From the NCBI RefSeq assembly GCF_018691265.1, contig NW_024881316.1, forward strand, positions 26,203,819-26,267,818: a DNA stretch of 64,000 nt, read 5' to 3'. Shown here piece by piece: positions 27,441-42,720 of this stretch; position 1 is the first letter of the stretch, and every line of letters begins with the position of its first letter. The notes beneath the pieces are model-generated. The model searched no databases and was not told where the DNA came from. It worked only from the letters and a program-made list of their open reading frames with translations. This DNA comes from Tyto alba (taxonomy: Eukaryota; Chordata; Aves; Strigiformes; Tytonidae). A program made the translations under genes and the position numbers.

Positions 27441-29199
27441 AGCTTTTTATCATATAAGCTAATAGATAGTTAATGAGTTTTAAACAATTTCTCACTAATT
27501 CTCTTGAAATTAACTATTTTTGCCTGGGTCTTGCAAAATCATAGCATCGTGAGTAAATTTACACTGTTCTAATTTCACGTTAGGCTGGAACTGTCTTGAA
27601 TGTTTAAATACTTGTAGTATTGAAGCTTTGAGGCACCGTCTCTCCCCAATGTTGAAAGGCAATGGTGGGCACAGGAAGCAGATGCAGGCATGGTGCAGGC
27701 AGCCACTTTGTGAGATCTTTGTGCTGTTCCTGATGGCCAGGGTGTGCCTCAGTATTGCCAGAAAAGATGGTGGCTTGCAGTTGTGAATAAGTCTTCAGTG
27801 ATACCTAAGCTAAAAGGAACTTGGTACTTTCTGATTTGATTAATTCATTGGAAAATGCCTTTAATGGTCTTGTGAGGTTTACTTAATAATTGATTTTTAA
27901 AGGCCACTTGAAATAGCCAACAGCTGTTTAAAACAGTCATCAGAAATAGTGCCTTTGCCTCCCTGGCCATTTGATATTTCTGTTCTTGATTGAAGTTAAT
28001 TTAGGAAATAACAATTTTATTGGGTAGTAACATTATCAGAAGATGGCTTTGGGATATACTAATGAGAAAGAAGTGATAAAGGCCCTGTGCAGAGCATGGC
28101 CAGTCAGCAGCAGGGGCTGGTGTGGGCCTGCAGGTCTCTATGGAGGCAGGAAGTGCCAGGAGCTTACAGTGGACATCAATGAAGGAGAAAGTAAGAAGAT
28201 AGCATATGAAAACACAAAAGAAAATAAAAAGAAAACCTATTTGTCTTATAGCTATCTACTGTTCCACCATCTCAGTCGATGGTGGCGATAATTCCATCTG
28301 TAGTTACCTGTTGTAGTTCCAGAGGAAATCTTTTTTGTTGTACATATGTACAATATATCTTTGCACTATCAGGAACATTTGTTGTTTACCTTTCTTGTCA
28401 AAAGTCATATTTGCAAAACTGTTGCTGTCACAAGCTTTGCTGCCCAAAGTCATTTAAGTTGTGGCTAATACTTAGTACCAAAGTTCCTGCAAGTGTGCAC
28501 ATACATGAGTTAGAGGAGTCATAATTGCAGACATGAGGTGCTCTGGATACATGAGAGATGTGCATTTGAATTTTCTGTGCAGAAGGGAGAAATTTAAATC
28601 TATGAGGGCTCTAACCATCGTTTCTTATAATTAAGGCCTCATAAATAAGGATAAAAGAGAGATGATAGAGACAGGGATTCATCCTGCTATATATGCAGAG
28701 GAAGTGATTAATGCTGTTGTGTGCAGACTTCCAGAGGGAATTAATCCCAAGGCAAGGTATGTGAAGACATGTGTATCAGTGAGATCTCAGTAAGATTTAG
28801 GGGCTTCTGGGCCCTCTCTGAAGGCTTTCCTGGAAATAAAATATTAGTGTCCGAGAGCATTGCAAGCCAACATTATAAAACTAAAAATTATTTCTTTCTG
28901 AACACAAGTGGAGCAAGTAGGCTGCAAGACAGCTTTGCTATGCCCATAGATATTCAGAAAATAAAGGGAAGATTAATGAAGACAGCAAAAAATATAGATC
29001 TGTTTTATAATTCCCATGCCTGAACAGTTCTCTGTGGAAAATTCCTTAATGTATCTTTTTAAAGATTAAAAATTGTAAGAACAGGTTATGGAACAAATAG
29101 ATGAAATAAACAGTAGTGTCACAAGCACCATGTGTTATCCAGAGTTTAAAAGACAATGAAGGAAAAAATTGCTGTACTGCTAATGTAATCACCAGATTC
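27441..29199. other. Intronic stretch of mixed composition, no gene seen
   Basis: Two small GC-richer patches (about 27640-27780 and 28080-28180) with CAGGCA/GGCAGG words and no recognisable product. From about 28620 the sequence may already belong to the old CR1 that is certain from about 29400, but I cannot align it. Confidence 0.5.
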
Positions 29200-30595
29200 A
29201 ATTCACCTGAGATGCCCATATTTAAAAGGGACTGAGAGGTGTTAAGGAACTAAAAGCTGGAACACTTGAAACTTTTGTTAGGAAACTATATTAAAGAAAA
29301 TAACTGATTGACAAATGGTTAAATATGATATACTGAAGAAGAATCAATTGGAGTTCTCTGAAGAAGTTAGCCTGAATGTGGGTAAAGGTGGTAAGAATTC
29401 CAAAAGATATTGGAAAAGGCTCCCCAGTAAAGACTGTAAAGAAAACAAGTCAGGTAAGGCATAAGAAATTCTATACATTTCTAAAAGATTGGCTAAAAGT
29501 TGTGCCTCAGGAATAGAATATGGACACTTTTTACAATGGAGGGAGTCATCCTGTCATCCCAGAGAGATCTGTGCTGGCGTCTGTGTTGTTCAGTACACTT
29601 ATAAATGATCTGCAAAAGGAGGTAAGCAGTGAAGTGACTGTGATTATAGGAAGTTATGAGTTAATGAAGATGAGGACCAATTGTGAAGAATTACAAAAAA
29701 GGCCTTATGTGACCAAGTAAAGGGGTGTTGAAGTAGTTGATAAAATTCAGAGTAGATGAATGTGATGTGATGCACATAGTTGTAAAATGTAGGAAATCTA
29801 CAGGGGAAAAAAAAATGTAGTAAATCCTAATCTTCTATGTGAAATGACAGACTCTAGCCTCCCTGTAATTCTGAAGGAAAGGAATCCTGGTTATAGTACA
29901 TTGTCCCATAAAAATGTCAAGATAATGCTTACCTTAGCAAAAGAACAGATCGAGTTAGTAGGAGAACAGAAAAGGGATTAAAAATATCACTGTGTAAACA
30001 ATGTGTATACCTCTTCAATATTACAAGAAGTTCTGGTATCCCTATTTCATGAAGGGTATAATAAAGCTGCAAAAGGTTCGCAGAAAGGTGATAAAGTGGC
30101 TTTAGTACAAAGAACAGCTATATAAAGTAGAACTTTTGAACTTGAGAAAAAAACCTGGGATGTGATAAAGGTCAATTAGATGGTAAGTGGCATAGAAAGC
30201 ATCAATATGAATCATCTGTGTGTTCACTCTTCATACAAAAACTTAGTGGGGCATCAAATGATCTTAACAGATGGTAGCTACTGAACAAAGACAAAGAAGG
30301 GTTTTTCATGTTTTAGGATTCCCTCTACAATACGTTAAAGATCCTAGAAGTTAGTATAGACTCAGAGGATGACTGGACGAGTTTATGGGAATGAAATCTA
30401 TCAAGGGCTATTAAACAGAAAGACAAGGCTGCTGGAATGTGTTCCTTTTAAGAAATCCCTGAGATGAAGATCTTGAAGGGGAGGGGAGTTTTCTGACGAA
30501 GCCCTTCCTAGGTAACACCTTTGGCTTGCTGTTGGAGAAAAGATATTAAGCTAAATGAGCCTTTGATCTGTCTGAGCACATCTATTCTTATTAAA
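29200..30595 (+). mobile_element. Ancient, decayed CR1-type LINE with reverse-transcriptase remnants, plus strand
   Basis: Colinear with the 3' half of old sauropsid CR1 elements. In order: the reverse-transcriptase segment near 29553-29620 reads VIPERSVLASVLFSTLINDL, the decayed form of the PQGSVLGP..NDL motif. A cysteine-poor linker follows. Then a box near 30025-30130 matches the TTCTGG..CC..AAAGGT.CAGAA..G region. A CTATCAAGGGCTATTAAACA box lies near 30398, and the 3' end AGCCTTTGATCTGTCTGAGC..ATTCTTAT is near 30558-30592. It has many stops and indels and no ATTCTATG tail, so it is older than the other CR1 copies here. The 5' limit is approximate. Confidence 0.82.
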
Positions 30596-33500
30596 CTTTC
30601 TAATAAGACTTTAACTCATATTAGATTGTACTTTAAAGAATGAGGGAGATACGATCTTGCTAGATGTCTCAGCCTCATTACTAGTTGCTGTGTTCCTCTG
30701 TAGCTGCAGAATGGAAGATGGTACTCACAGTCATAACAAGAATAAATGTGACTTCATTTACATTATCATGATTGTTCAAAATGTCTTTAGCATCAATGAC
30801 TTTAGGTAGTTTTGGTGCATTTTATAATTTGCTTGTTCAAAATACACATATCTTGCAAAAATTGCTTTCTGTGTATAGAATTGCTTTTGTCTGTATATAC
30901 ATATATCAGTATTCCACAGAATACCTTATGAATTACAAGAAGATAAGTGGTTGTCCTTTTGCTCGTTTCTTGGAGAAACATTTGAAACTTGGAAAAAAAA
31001 AAAAAAAGTCAATGAATCTGTACTTTGCTAGTTCTAATTATTAGATACTGGAAAATGGGGGGAAGGGGGAAGTATGGGGGATGATAACCATAGTAATGAT
31101 AAAGGCCCAGGAAATAAAAGTCCAATTTTTAGAAAATAATTTTGTAAGTTTGTATTTTGTCTTATTCAAAATCTTATGGCAAAGCAGTTTTCAGATTCTA
31201 CTGATTCTTAATGATTATACCACCTGTTTGCCTTCAGCATTTAAGGCAAAATTGCAATGTTTGAAGTTTTCTTGGTGAGCTCTCACTTAGGGGTCACAAC
31301 TGAGAAATGTTGAGTCTGAAAAGGTATGCCTAGGGCTGGTACGGGGTTTGAAAAGAACCTTCCTAAGATAAAATAAAGCTGAAATAAGTGTAAATAATTT
31401 TCAGCTACAAAAAAAGAGCATCAGTTTTCTTAAATTACGCTTTTTATATCATAAAGTTAAAATAGCTGTCCTGAAATATGTTCTTAGAGACAATTTATGA
31501 CACAAAATTAATGCTAACAGCATAGTTTATATTCATGTAAACAATGATGTGGTGTCATACTAAGAAAATTTTGGTAGTCTAATACACCTTTAATATTAAA
31601 TTAATTCAGTGTACTGATATTGTACTCAATGAGTGACTGCATGTCTTGTGAAAAATGGCATAATTTATTTTTTTATTTGACACAAGGGCCCGAACTAAAG
31701 TGAAATGTATGGGTAGATATTTATGGGGTATATTCAGATGTATTCAGCCTACATTATCTTCTGTGCTTACATTCAGCTTAGAATAACTACTTAAACTGCT
31801 GATATTATTTTAATATTTTCTTGTCAGTATGTTAATTTTCTTTTTTTTTTCTTGACACTTTCTGCTATTAAGGCACCCATAAGAAACAAAGAATTCTTAA
31901 TTAATCTCATCAGTGTCCTCCTGCTCTGTGGTGTCTCTGCAGTCAGAAACTGCATTTTTTGTGGGATATTGCATTGCCAACTCTTATCTAATTTGCTGCC
32001 ACCTGTCACCCATAAGTCTCTTCATTCCTGTTCTCCAGATACATCCTCCTACTGAATCTCCCAAGTGATTTGATGCTGAATTTACTCCTTGGCAGAGGTG
32101 TAACATCTGACAGTTCTGAAGGTTTTAGACTTGCAGATATTGACAAAATAGGTATTACACAGATAGCAGCTGATCCTTTTTTCCAAACACTGTTCTGTTA
32201 ACATGCTTCATGTCTTAGCCAGTCAGGGACAGACCTAGAAGGATGTCAGTTTTCTAGGCCTGCACAGCTCTTAAAGTCTCTTTGAGTATTGCTTAGTTCA
32301 GAAGTGAGAACCTCTTTGCAATTGTCAGTGTGCAGCAATGAGATTACAAGGAGTTAACTGTGTATTAAATTTCTTCTAGGATTTTTATTGGGTTTTTTAC
32401 TGAACACTAAGTAAATGAGTATGTATTTATATATATGCATATAAAATTAAGAAGAAACCTAAATAGCATTTCACAATAATAATTTTTCTTTATGGTTCTC
32501 TTTTTGCCTCATGTTTACTGGGTACAAGGTGAATATGCAGCAAGTTTATGAGTAGTTTCAGAACTGGAGGGATATATATACAGGAGAGAAAAAACAAACT
32601 GGAGAGAGAAAGTGCTATGGGTGGTAAGAAATACTTAAGTTAAACAGGGGTATAATTTTGGCTGCCTCATTTATCATTAGTATTAGTTTATTTTCCAAGA
32701 AGATAATGCTCAGTAACTTGAATCTGCAGTGAGGAGTACAAAATGCTTTTTGGAATAAAACTGGGACCAATCACTGACAGTTGCAAAAACTGTGAGTAGG
32801 CATCAAACGCCTCTGTAAGGAAGCTGCTGAGTTATGGCCATTTTGGGGGTGGGAGGGCTCACTTACTACCCTATCAATATTCAGTTTTACCTTAACCCAG
32901 CTGTAGGGTTTCCTAAGAGATTGGGGAGCTAATTTGTTTGTCTCCCTGGAAGTCAGAAGTGTAGTTAACATATTGCATTTACATATGCAATTACATATGC
33001 TGTATTGCATTCTTTATACACCAGAATTACAAATATCTCCTGCTGAAAGGTGGTTCTGTCCTTGATAGATTTTAGAAAATTTGTTAACTTTCACTTGATA
33101 GCTATCCTCTTTCAAAGAAACCTTTTCACGCTGGCGTGGTAAGAAAGCTGTTGTGCAGTACAACTTGTAGGTAGTACACATTTTACACAAACTGATTTCT
33201 GGATGTTGGAGACATGAAATAGCTCATTAGAGTATTAGGGTGGTGGGCTGTCATTATAATTTTCTTTTTCTGCTTTTGTGACATTGTTTCTGTAGTAATT
33301 AGATTATTTCAAATTTCTTATGACACTTGTATGATATTTCCGCTGTGGTTGTAGGAAGAGGAATACAATGCAAAGCATCTGCAAGAATGCTGAAAAGTTA
33401 CAGTGAACAGTACATAGCTGAAACTTTCATGCTAAATTCATGGTGTAATAGATTCCTTCTTCAGGAACGTTTAATAATACCGTTTTAATAAAGTAATGCG

Positions 33501-34630
33501 AATCAATTGGTAGGTATACTAGAGAAGATTTTTACTTTAAAGGCCTCCTGAATCCCCATAGCCTTTTTATCTCTTCATTAGAGTTTTTGTTATATTTGAA
33601 ATTTAGTAGAAAATGATTACTTATTAGTTCTTTAGTTTTAGCAGAAAATCCCTTTTATTAAATCCATTTTATGAAGATTTAGAAACCTCCCACAAGCATT
33701 TGATGGCACTGCTCTGAAAGATTCAGTCTCAGAGAGCTACTGCTGGGAAGTTAAAAATAAAATCGCAGCTTGAAATACTTTTCTGGTTTAGGTATAACAA
33801 TAAAATGCTGAGATTATACTTGTTCTGAAGTGCTTAAAATGCATGTAATAATCCAGGCATTACAGTGCACAGAATGTCCTTAAACTTTTCTCTGTTCAAA
33901 TATTTCATTAACACTTCTCTCCAGCTCTGAGCCAGTGCAACTTTTGTGTGTGGGATTAACAAAATCAAGTAGGAAATTATTAAGAGTGTGCACTGTAAAT
34001 CAAGGTTTCTTGCTGAGGAGTTCCTGTTAATGAGCTACCATACCCTCATAAGATCTGTAGGATGCACAAACCAGACACAAATGCCTGCTGAATAAACCCT
34101 TAGTGTTATTTTTTAAGAATTAAAAAAAAAAAAAAAAAATTAACACGTTCCTGATTACAATACACATGGTACTAAAAATATTACACCACAGAAATTTTGC
34201 CATGTTTTCAAAATATAAAAATCTTAATGTTGGTTGCAACAGGATGTGTAATAAATGCATGTCTACATTTTGTTTTCCATATTGAAAGTATGTTTCAGAA
34301 CAGCAGAAATTCTAATAGTTTAGTATTTATATAAAACTTTATAAATGGCATTCACCAAAAAGCTCTGAACACTCTCTGGCATTAAAACTGTCAGTCTGTT
34401 GAATTTATGACATCAAGACTAATGCTTAAATTTTACATTTGGATTAATAAGTCATACATTGTTAATACTACATAACCTCAAAAAATGATTAATTGCATAA
34501 GAAATAGTAGGTGTCTCAGAAAATCCGGTGAAGGGGTTTTGAATCCAGAGGGAAGAATGTTCTAAATGCAATTTTATGTGGTGTTTGTAATTGAGAAAAA
34601 ATATTATAAAATTAAGTTTATGTACAGTTA
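30596..34630. other. AT-rich intronic stretch before exon 2, no gene seen
   Basis: No exon or RNA gene recognised. Contains a small hairpin ATTGCAT/ATGCAAT at 32972-32991 and an A18 run at 34122-34139 preceded by AATAAA. Confidence 0.6.
34122..34139 (+). repeat. A18 run, preceded by AATAAA
   Basis: 18 consecutive A. An AATAAA hexamer at 34091-34096 lies 25 bases upstream, the spacing of a processed transcript tail. The sequence before it is not recognisable as a gene copy. Confidence 0.8.
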
Positions 34631-34633
34631 CTC

Positions 34634-34667
34634 ATGTACTGTAAGCATGTATGTACTGTAAGCATGT
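34634..34667. repeat. Perfect 17-bp tandem duplication upstream of exon 2
   Basis: ATGTACTGTAAGCATGT occurs at 34634-34650 and again immediately at 34651-34667. It is followed by a partial third AAGCAT. Confidence 0.92.
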
Positions 34668-34669
34668 AA

Positions 34670-37486
<2,817 letters not shown>

Positions 37487-37504
37487 AACATATATATATA
37501 TGTT
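37487..37504. repeat. 18-bp perfect AT palindrome beside a CR1
   Basis: AACATATATATATATGTT is its own reverse complement. It ends a few bases before the recognisable start of the CR1 copy. Confidence 0.85.
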
Positions 37505-37509
37505 TTATA

Positions 37510-38225
37510 TATGGGAAAACATAATCCAGAAGTGCATCACAGGCTGGGATTGACCCAGCCTGGGAGCAGCTCTGTGTAAAGGGAGCTGGGGGTCTTGGTG
37601 GACAACAAGCTCAGTATGAGAGAACAGTGAGTTGAAGTGGCAAAGAAAAACAACAGGATGCTGGATTGCATCAACAAGGGCATCAGAATTCATTATGCCA
37701 CTTGACTCAGTGCTTGTCAGGCCACACCTGGAATACTGTGTTCAGTTTTGGTCTCTGCTATATAAAAAAAATACGAACAGGCTGGAGAGGGTGCAGAGAA
37801 GGGCCATAAAGAAGATCACAGGACTGGGAAGACTGCCATATGAGGAAAGGCTGGGAGAATTGGGTTTGTTCAGCCTTGAGAAAAGAAGGTTTAGGGAAGA
37901 CCTTATCACTATGTCCCAGTATTTAAATGGTGGCTACGAAGAAGACAGAGACCCTTTTTACAAGAAGTCCCATGGAAAAGACCTGGGGTAATGGGTACAA
38001 GTTACTACTGGGAAGATTTGGATTGGATACAAGAGGAAATTTTTTCACAATGAGAACAATCAGCCACTGAAATGATGTCCCCAGTGAAGTGGTGGGTTCC
38101 CCAACGTTGGACACTTAAGATTCAGCTGAACAGGGCCATCTTGTATAGACTGTGTTTTGGCCAAGGAAGGTTGGACCAGATGATCCTTGAGGTACCTTCC
38201 AACCTGGAATTCTATGATTCTATGG
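37510..38225 (+). mobile_element. CR1 LINE, 5'-truncated, best-preserved copy, plus strand
   Basis: Starts around GGAAAACATAATCCAGAAG and continues through the AGCTCTGTG box and the TGGTGGACAACAAGCTCA box. The end of CR1 ORF2 is open over 37632-37991 (119 codons). It includes [39 protein letters not shown] and [16 protein letters not shown], the conserved carboxy end of CR1 reverse-transcriptase proteins. A stop then interrupts the frame before the usual end. The 3' end is complete: GGTTGGACCAGATGATCCTT, a TTCCAACCTGGA box and two ATTCTATG units ending at 38225. No 5' part or catalytic reverse-transcriptase motif remains, so it cannot be active. Confidence 0.95.
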
Positions 38226-40346
38226 TGTATATTAAAGAGGAAAAGTGAAATTTTAAGTCTAATGCCAACTATTATGATAATGCTTTGTAGGGTACTGTGG
38301 TCTTAATTGTATAAAAAAACCATAAAGTTAGATAATTAATTTCACTGTATATTATAAACAGCACAGTTGTCTCTGTTCTACGTTACTGAAACAAAACTTA
38401 TTGTAAAGCTTAAGTACTGAATTATCAGTTGATGGGGAAAGATTTAAAAATAAAACCAAATTCTAATTAAGTTGGAAGAGGTAAAAAATGTATTTTTTAT
38501 TTGCATTTTAAATTGTAAAGGAGTTGATATTTGCTATATGCAGTTAACCATCAGCATGCAGAATCCATATGGACAAAACTCTTGCAAAGAAGAGATGCAA
38601 GTGTGGTGCATTGAGACAACAAAGTTAGTACTTAGTTGTGTTCCTTGTAAATTGTTTCCTAAGTAAGAGTTGTGTTCAGTAGTTTGGTGTAGTTCAGGTA
38701 CTAGCAAATTTTTATTTTTACTTTCTTCTTTGTTGCATATATCAGATATGATAACATTTTTAAATACAAATGAGAAATGTATCCACAGGAAATAAGGAGA
38801 AAGGACACAGGCCAGCTCTGAAGACACTTAGTGTATAGGCAGATGTAAACTGACAATATTGACATAATGACTTCTGTACTGCTAATGGGCACATTATGTG
38901 CCACGAGCAAGTGAATTCAAAGCAGACATTTCAAGAGATTATGGATTTCAAAAGTAATATCAGGGCTGGTTGTACTTGTCTTCCACAGCTGAAAAGAGAA
39001 AAATGCTCATTAATCTTAGTATAAGTCTTGTTACAGTATATTTTTCCTATATGCAGAATTCTTGAAGAGGGGTTTCATAGGGAGGCATAGGGAAATCATA
39101 ACAGGACTGGGTAAACAGAAGTGCCTGTATCAAAACCTCTATTGTTGAAGAGGTGAGCCAAGGTGTAAGTGGCATGTTAAGACCTTGAACTGCGAATGTT
39201 ACAAACATGGTGAACTGAGACTTTATAGGTGTGATTGCCTTCATCTCAGTTTATGACCTGAGATTCCACATTTTTTCTGTGTCAAATACAGGTAAATGCT
39301 GTGATGTCTGTATTACAGTGTCTGTCAGTAAAAGTTACTTTTTTAGTATCACACGCTTACTTTGCTGAAGAGTTAGTTAAGGAAGATCTGTTCAATATAC
39401 TCTGGAATAGTCTTTTTCAAATAATCAATTAAATCTTTCAGACAGTCCTTAAAAGCACTTAAAAATGGATTCCAGGAAATTTTGGTTTTTTTTTTTTTTC
39501 TTACAGAGAAAAGCTGCTAATTAAATTATATACACTGATGGGAAGATGCAAATGTACACCCATGAATATGTTTTGTTGACACAGCTGTCAGTTATTTTGG
39601 ACATAAATGATATATATTATTGGTAAAGAGATTATAAAATGTCTGCTTGCCTTCATGATTTCTCAGGCCTTCTAAACGTTATATAGTTTAGTGCAGCCTA
39701 GGTAATAATATAATAGATGCTATTGTTTGTTGTTACTCATATTAGTTGAAATAAACATTTTTGTTTTAATGGAGCAGTAATGCAAATGATGGAAGTTGCT
39801 AATGGAACATGTTATAAAATAAATCTTACCAAATATTTTCTGACAAGGATATATACAATGTATGTTAAATAGCAACGTTTCCTCTGCTTTCTTGAACCAT
39901 GTAGAAATAATATAAATTAAATAAGAGTTCTTCACAGTATTCACTTTTTCCTGTTTCCAGGATCAATGAACAATATGTATATTCTGCACTTCATACTCCA
40001 AACATGGAGATAAAAAAATGTTCACTGAAGTTAAATTCTGGGTTCCTGTTTAGTATTAGACCTCTTTTGTCTTAAAAAATCAAGATTTGTCATGTATCCA
40101 ACACATTTTAAAATTTTATTTTTGTTTGGGTTTTGTTTTGTTTTTTTGTTTGTTTATTATTTATTTGTTTCTTTGGAAAACTATTTCTATCTTCCTTCTC
40201 TCCAGGATCAAGAGAACAGTGAAGCAGAGAGGGTGATTGACCTTTCTACAGAACTGCTGACACTGCAGCAGCAAGAGTTTTGTGCAGTTTACAGTTCTTT
40301 TTTTCTTTCTTTTTCCTTCCCGGTGAAAAAGTAATATATATATATA

Positions 40347-40422
40347 TTATTTTATTTTATTTTATTTTATTTTATTTTATTTTATTTTATTTTATTTTAT
40401 TTTATATTTTATTTTATTTTTA
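40347..40422. repeat. (TTTTA)n pentanucleotide array, shorter copy
   Basis: About 11 uninterrupted units directly after an (AT)n run, then one interruption (ATATTTT) and about three more units. Confidence 0.95.
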
Positions 40423-42622
40423 CCTTTTTATTGCACATATTTTTCTGCAACTTGATTTCAGCGTATACAATTTTTGTGTGTGTGTGAACTGGTGATTTTG
40501 TGAAGAAAACAGCATAGGAATGAGTTTAGTAACCATCTTTTTTCCATCTGAAGCTTACATAGAACACAGCACAAAGTAACCGAATCTGTGCTACTGTTCA
40601 AATTTGTAAAATGAGATTATTGAATCATTTCATCAGGATATTCTGGTATTTTGTACTTCTGTAAGAAAAGGAAAACTATTATATGATTATGCAAATTGAT
40701 TACTGAGTTTCTGCCAGTAGAGATGCCTGTCAATGACTATCATTCCTCTTACAATGTTAAATCAGATTTTTCTTGTGGGATTTTTTTCCTCTTAAAGTAT
40801 TAGGAAAAAGGAATCATTTACAGTAGAGGACTAAAATGTGATTCATTATATATCACACATCTATTTTAGGAAACAAAGGAAACTGAATGCTGACAGATAG
40901 CTTCTGCCAACAGCAAAAAGAGCATGCAATGGAAGGGAAAAAAAATTATGTGTGCAATATTGGCAGGTTCAAGCTCATCTGTGGCAATGTTTTTTTCACA
41001 GGTGGATGAAAAGCAAAAATCCTATGCCCACAAATTTTAACTTCCCTGTTCAAAATCTGAAGCTTGATAATTTTGTTGGCAAGTCTACATACTAAAAAGA
41101 TTTAATGAAAAATATATTAAATATAAACACAAATAAGGAGTCTGCTTACTGACATCAAGCTAATTCACCAAGAATTATAGGCCATATTAATTACATGTTT
41201 TAGGCTGATACTAAATGATAGTCAACTATAAAAGAATATAATACTCTTTTTTTTCCAAAAGCCATGGAGTATTGTTTGAACTCCCACCTAAGAAACTTAA
41301 TTTCACATTCAAGGAACTATTATTTATTGGAAAAAAAAAAAAACTAGATTCATTTAATAAGTCAAAGCAATGCATGAATTTATACCGCAACATTCTGCGT
41401 CAATTGCTTAAAGCTTTTATAATATAGTTTTAAATCAGCATGTTTTTACTTAAAAAAAGAATGTGTCTCTCACCATAATGAAAAAGTAGCTGTGCTCAAT
41501 TTCTTTGTCCTCTGTGGAGCTAGATCTCTTTTTTCTCATTTTAATTTGACCATAGTACATCTTCAGAGAATACACAAGTGTTGCTTCTTTGCCTCTTCCA
41601 TACTTTTCAAACTGTACCTGTAAAAGTGACAGCAGTGATTTGGTGCATTTTTTTGTAGTGTTTCACCATCAGATGTATTACTAGTAAGGGACTTAGAAGG
41701 GCAGAGTTAAGATGTGCCTCCATAAAATGCTAATTTATATAGTTTTAGAAACTTTATCATGTATCAAGTAATCTTACTGTTTCATAGCTATACAATAAAA
41801 TTTGATTTAAGGGAATAATTAAAAAAAATGGTATATGGACACATTTCTAATAAAGTAGAGAAGCATTACTCAGTATTTAAAGTTACCTCATAGTAGTCTG
41901 CTGATAAAGATAGTTTATTCTTTATGAATAGCTTGTGTTTCACATGACAATGTTTTAGAGTAGTTCTTTGATTTTAGATAAGGGGTGCACATTTGTCTCC
42001 TTTGTTATTTGTTATTGAATATGGATATATTACACATAATTAGTTATTCAGATTGAAATAATCATATTTCTGATCATACTAAACCAAACACCCATGCATT
42101 CCTTGATTAGTTATTTTACAAAACAGAACACCTTTTGTATTCATTATCCAATATTTAAGTTACAAAATCATGGAAAATTGCAAGTTGTGAGTGTGGGTAG
42201 AGATGTATACGTACCTTGGGTTTTGAAGAGCTCAGTTTACATTTTTGCTTTATCTGAAATCTCAGAATAATATTTAAATGTTACTTCATTATTGGCCAAG
42301 TATAAAAAAAAATTGTCTTCATTTGTATGATGTCTGCTTGATGTTCACAGGGAACTCACAAGTTCTACAATATTGTATGGAACACCTCTTCAATTCTGTC
42401 AGACTGATGAGTTTATAATCTGCAGAAGTACACATTTAAGATTTTTTTGAACACCGCTCAGTACACAGTTTGGCGTTTCATGTGTTTTTGAGAAGGTTTC
42501 ATTTTTTCATTTTCCCTTCATTTGTGACAGATTCTGAAGCTCCTAAAACCCCCACGATTTGTCATAGTAACAATATATACATATTTTGACACTTACTTAA
42601 ATATGATAAATTCCCGTAAGAT

Positions 42623-42720
42623 CTCACATTCATTTTATCCTCAAAACTCCTTAGGAATAGGATACTAAAATCCATTAAGAATGTAGATAAACACAGTTTG
42701 GGGAATTACAGCTCTTAAAA
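42623..42720 (-). mobile_element. Possible MIR-like ancient SINE fragment, minus strand
   Basis: On the + strand the order CTCACATTCATTTTATCCTC, AAAACTCCTTAGGAATAGG, ATACTAAAATCCATT, then AGATAAACACAGTTTGGGG and ATTACAGCTC follows the antisense of the MIR 3' half (TTTAATCCTCACAA, GAGGTAGG, TACTATTATCCCCATTTTACAG, GATGAGGAAACTGAGG). Divergence is high and the match is by eye. Confidence 0.4.

Noticed and set aside
29452..29460. TCAGGTAAGG at about 29452 as a recursive splice site
   Set aside because: It has no pyrimidine tract and lies inside the old CR1 copy.
32972..32991. ATTGCAT/ATGCAAT hairpin resembling paired octamer-factor sites
   Set aside because: The words differ from the ATGCAAAT octamer and a 7-bp stem is common in AT-rich DNA.
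37632..37991. 119-codon open frame on + strand
   Set aside because: Not a host gene: it is the end of CR1 ORF2 within the truncated LINE.
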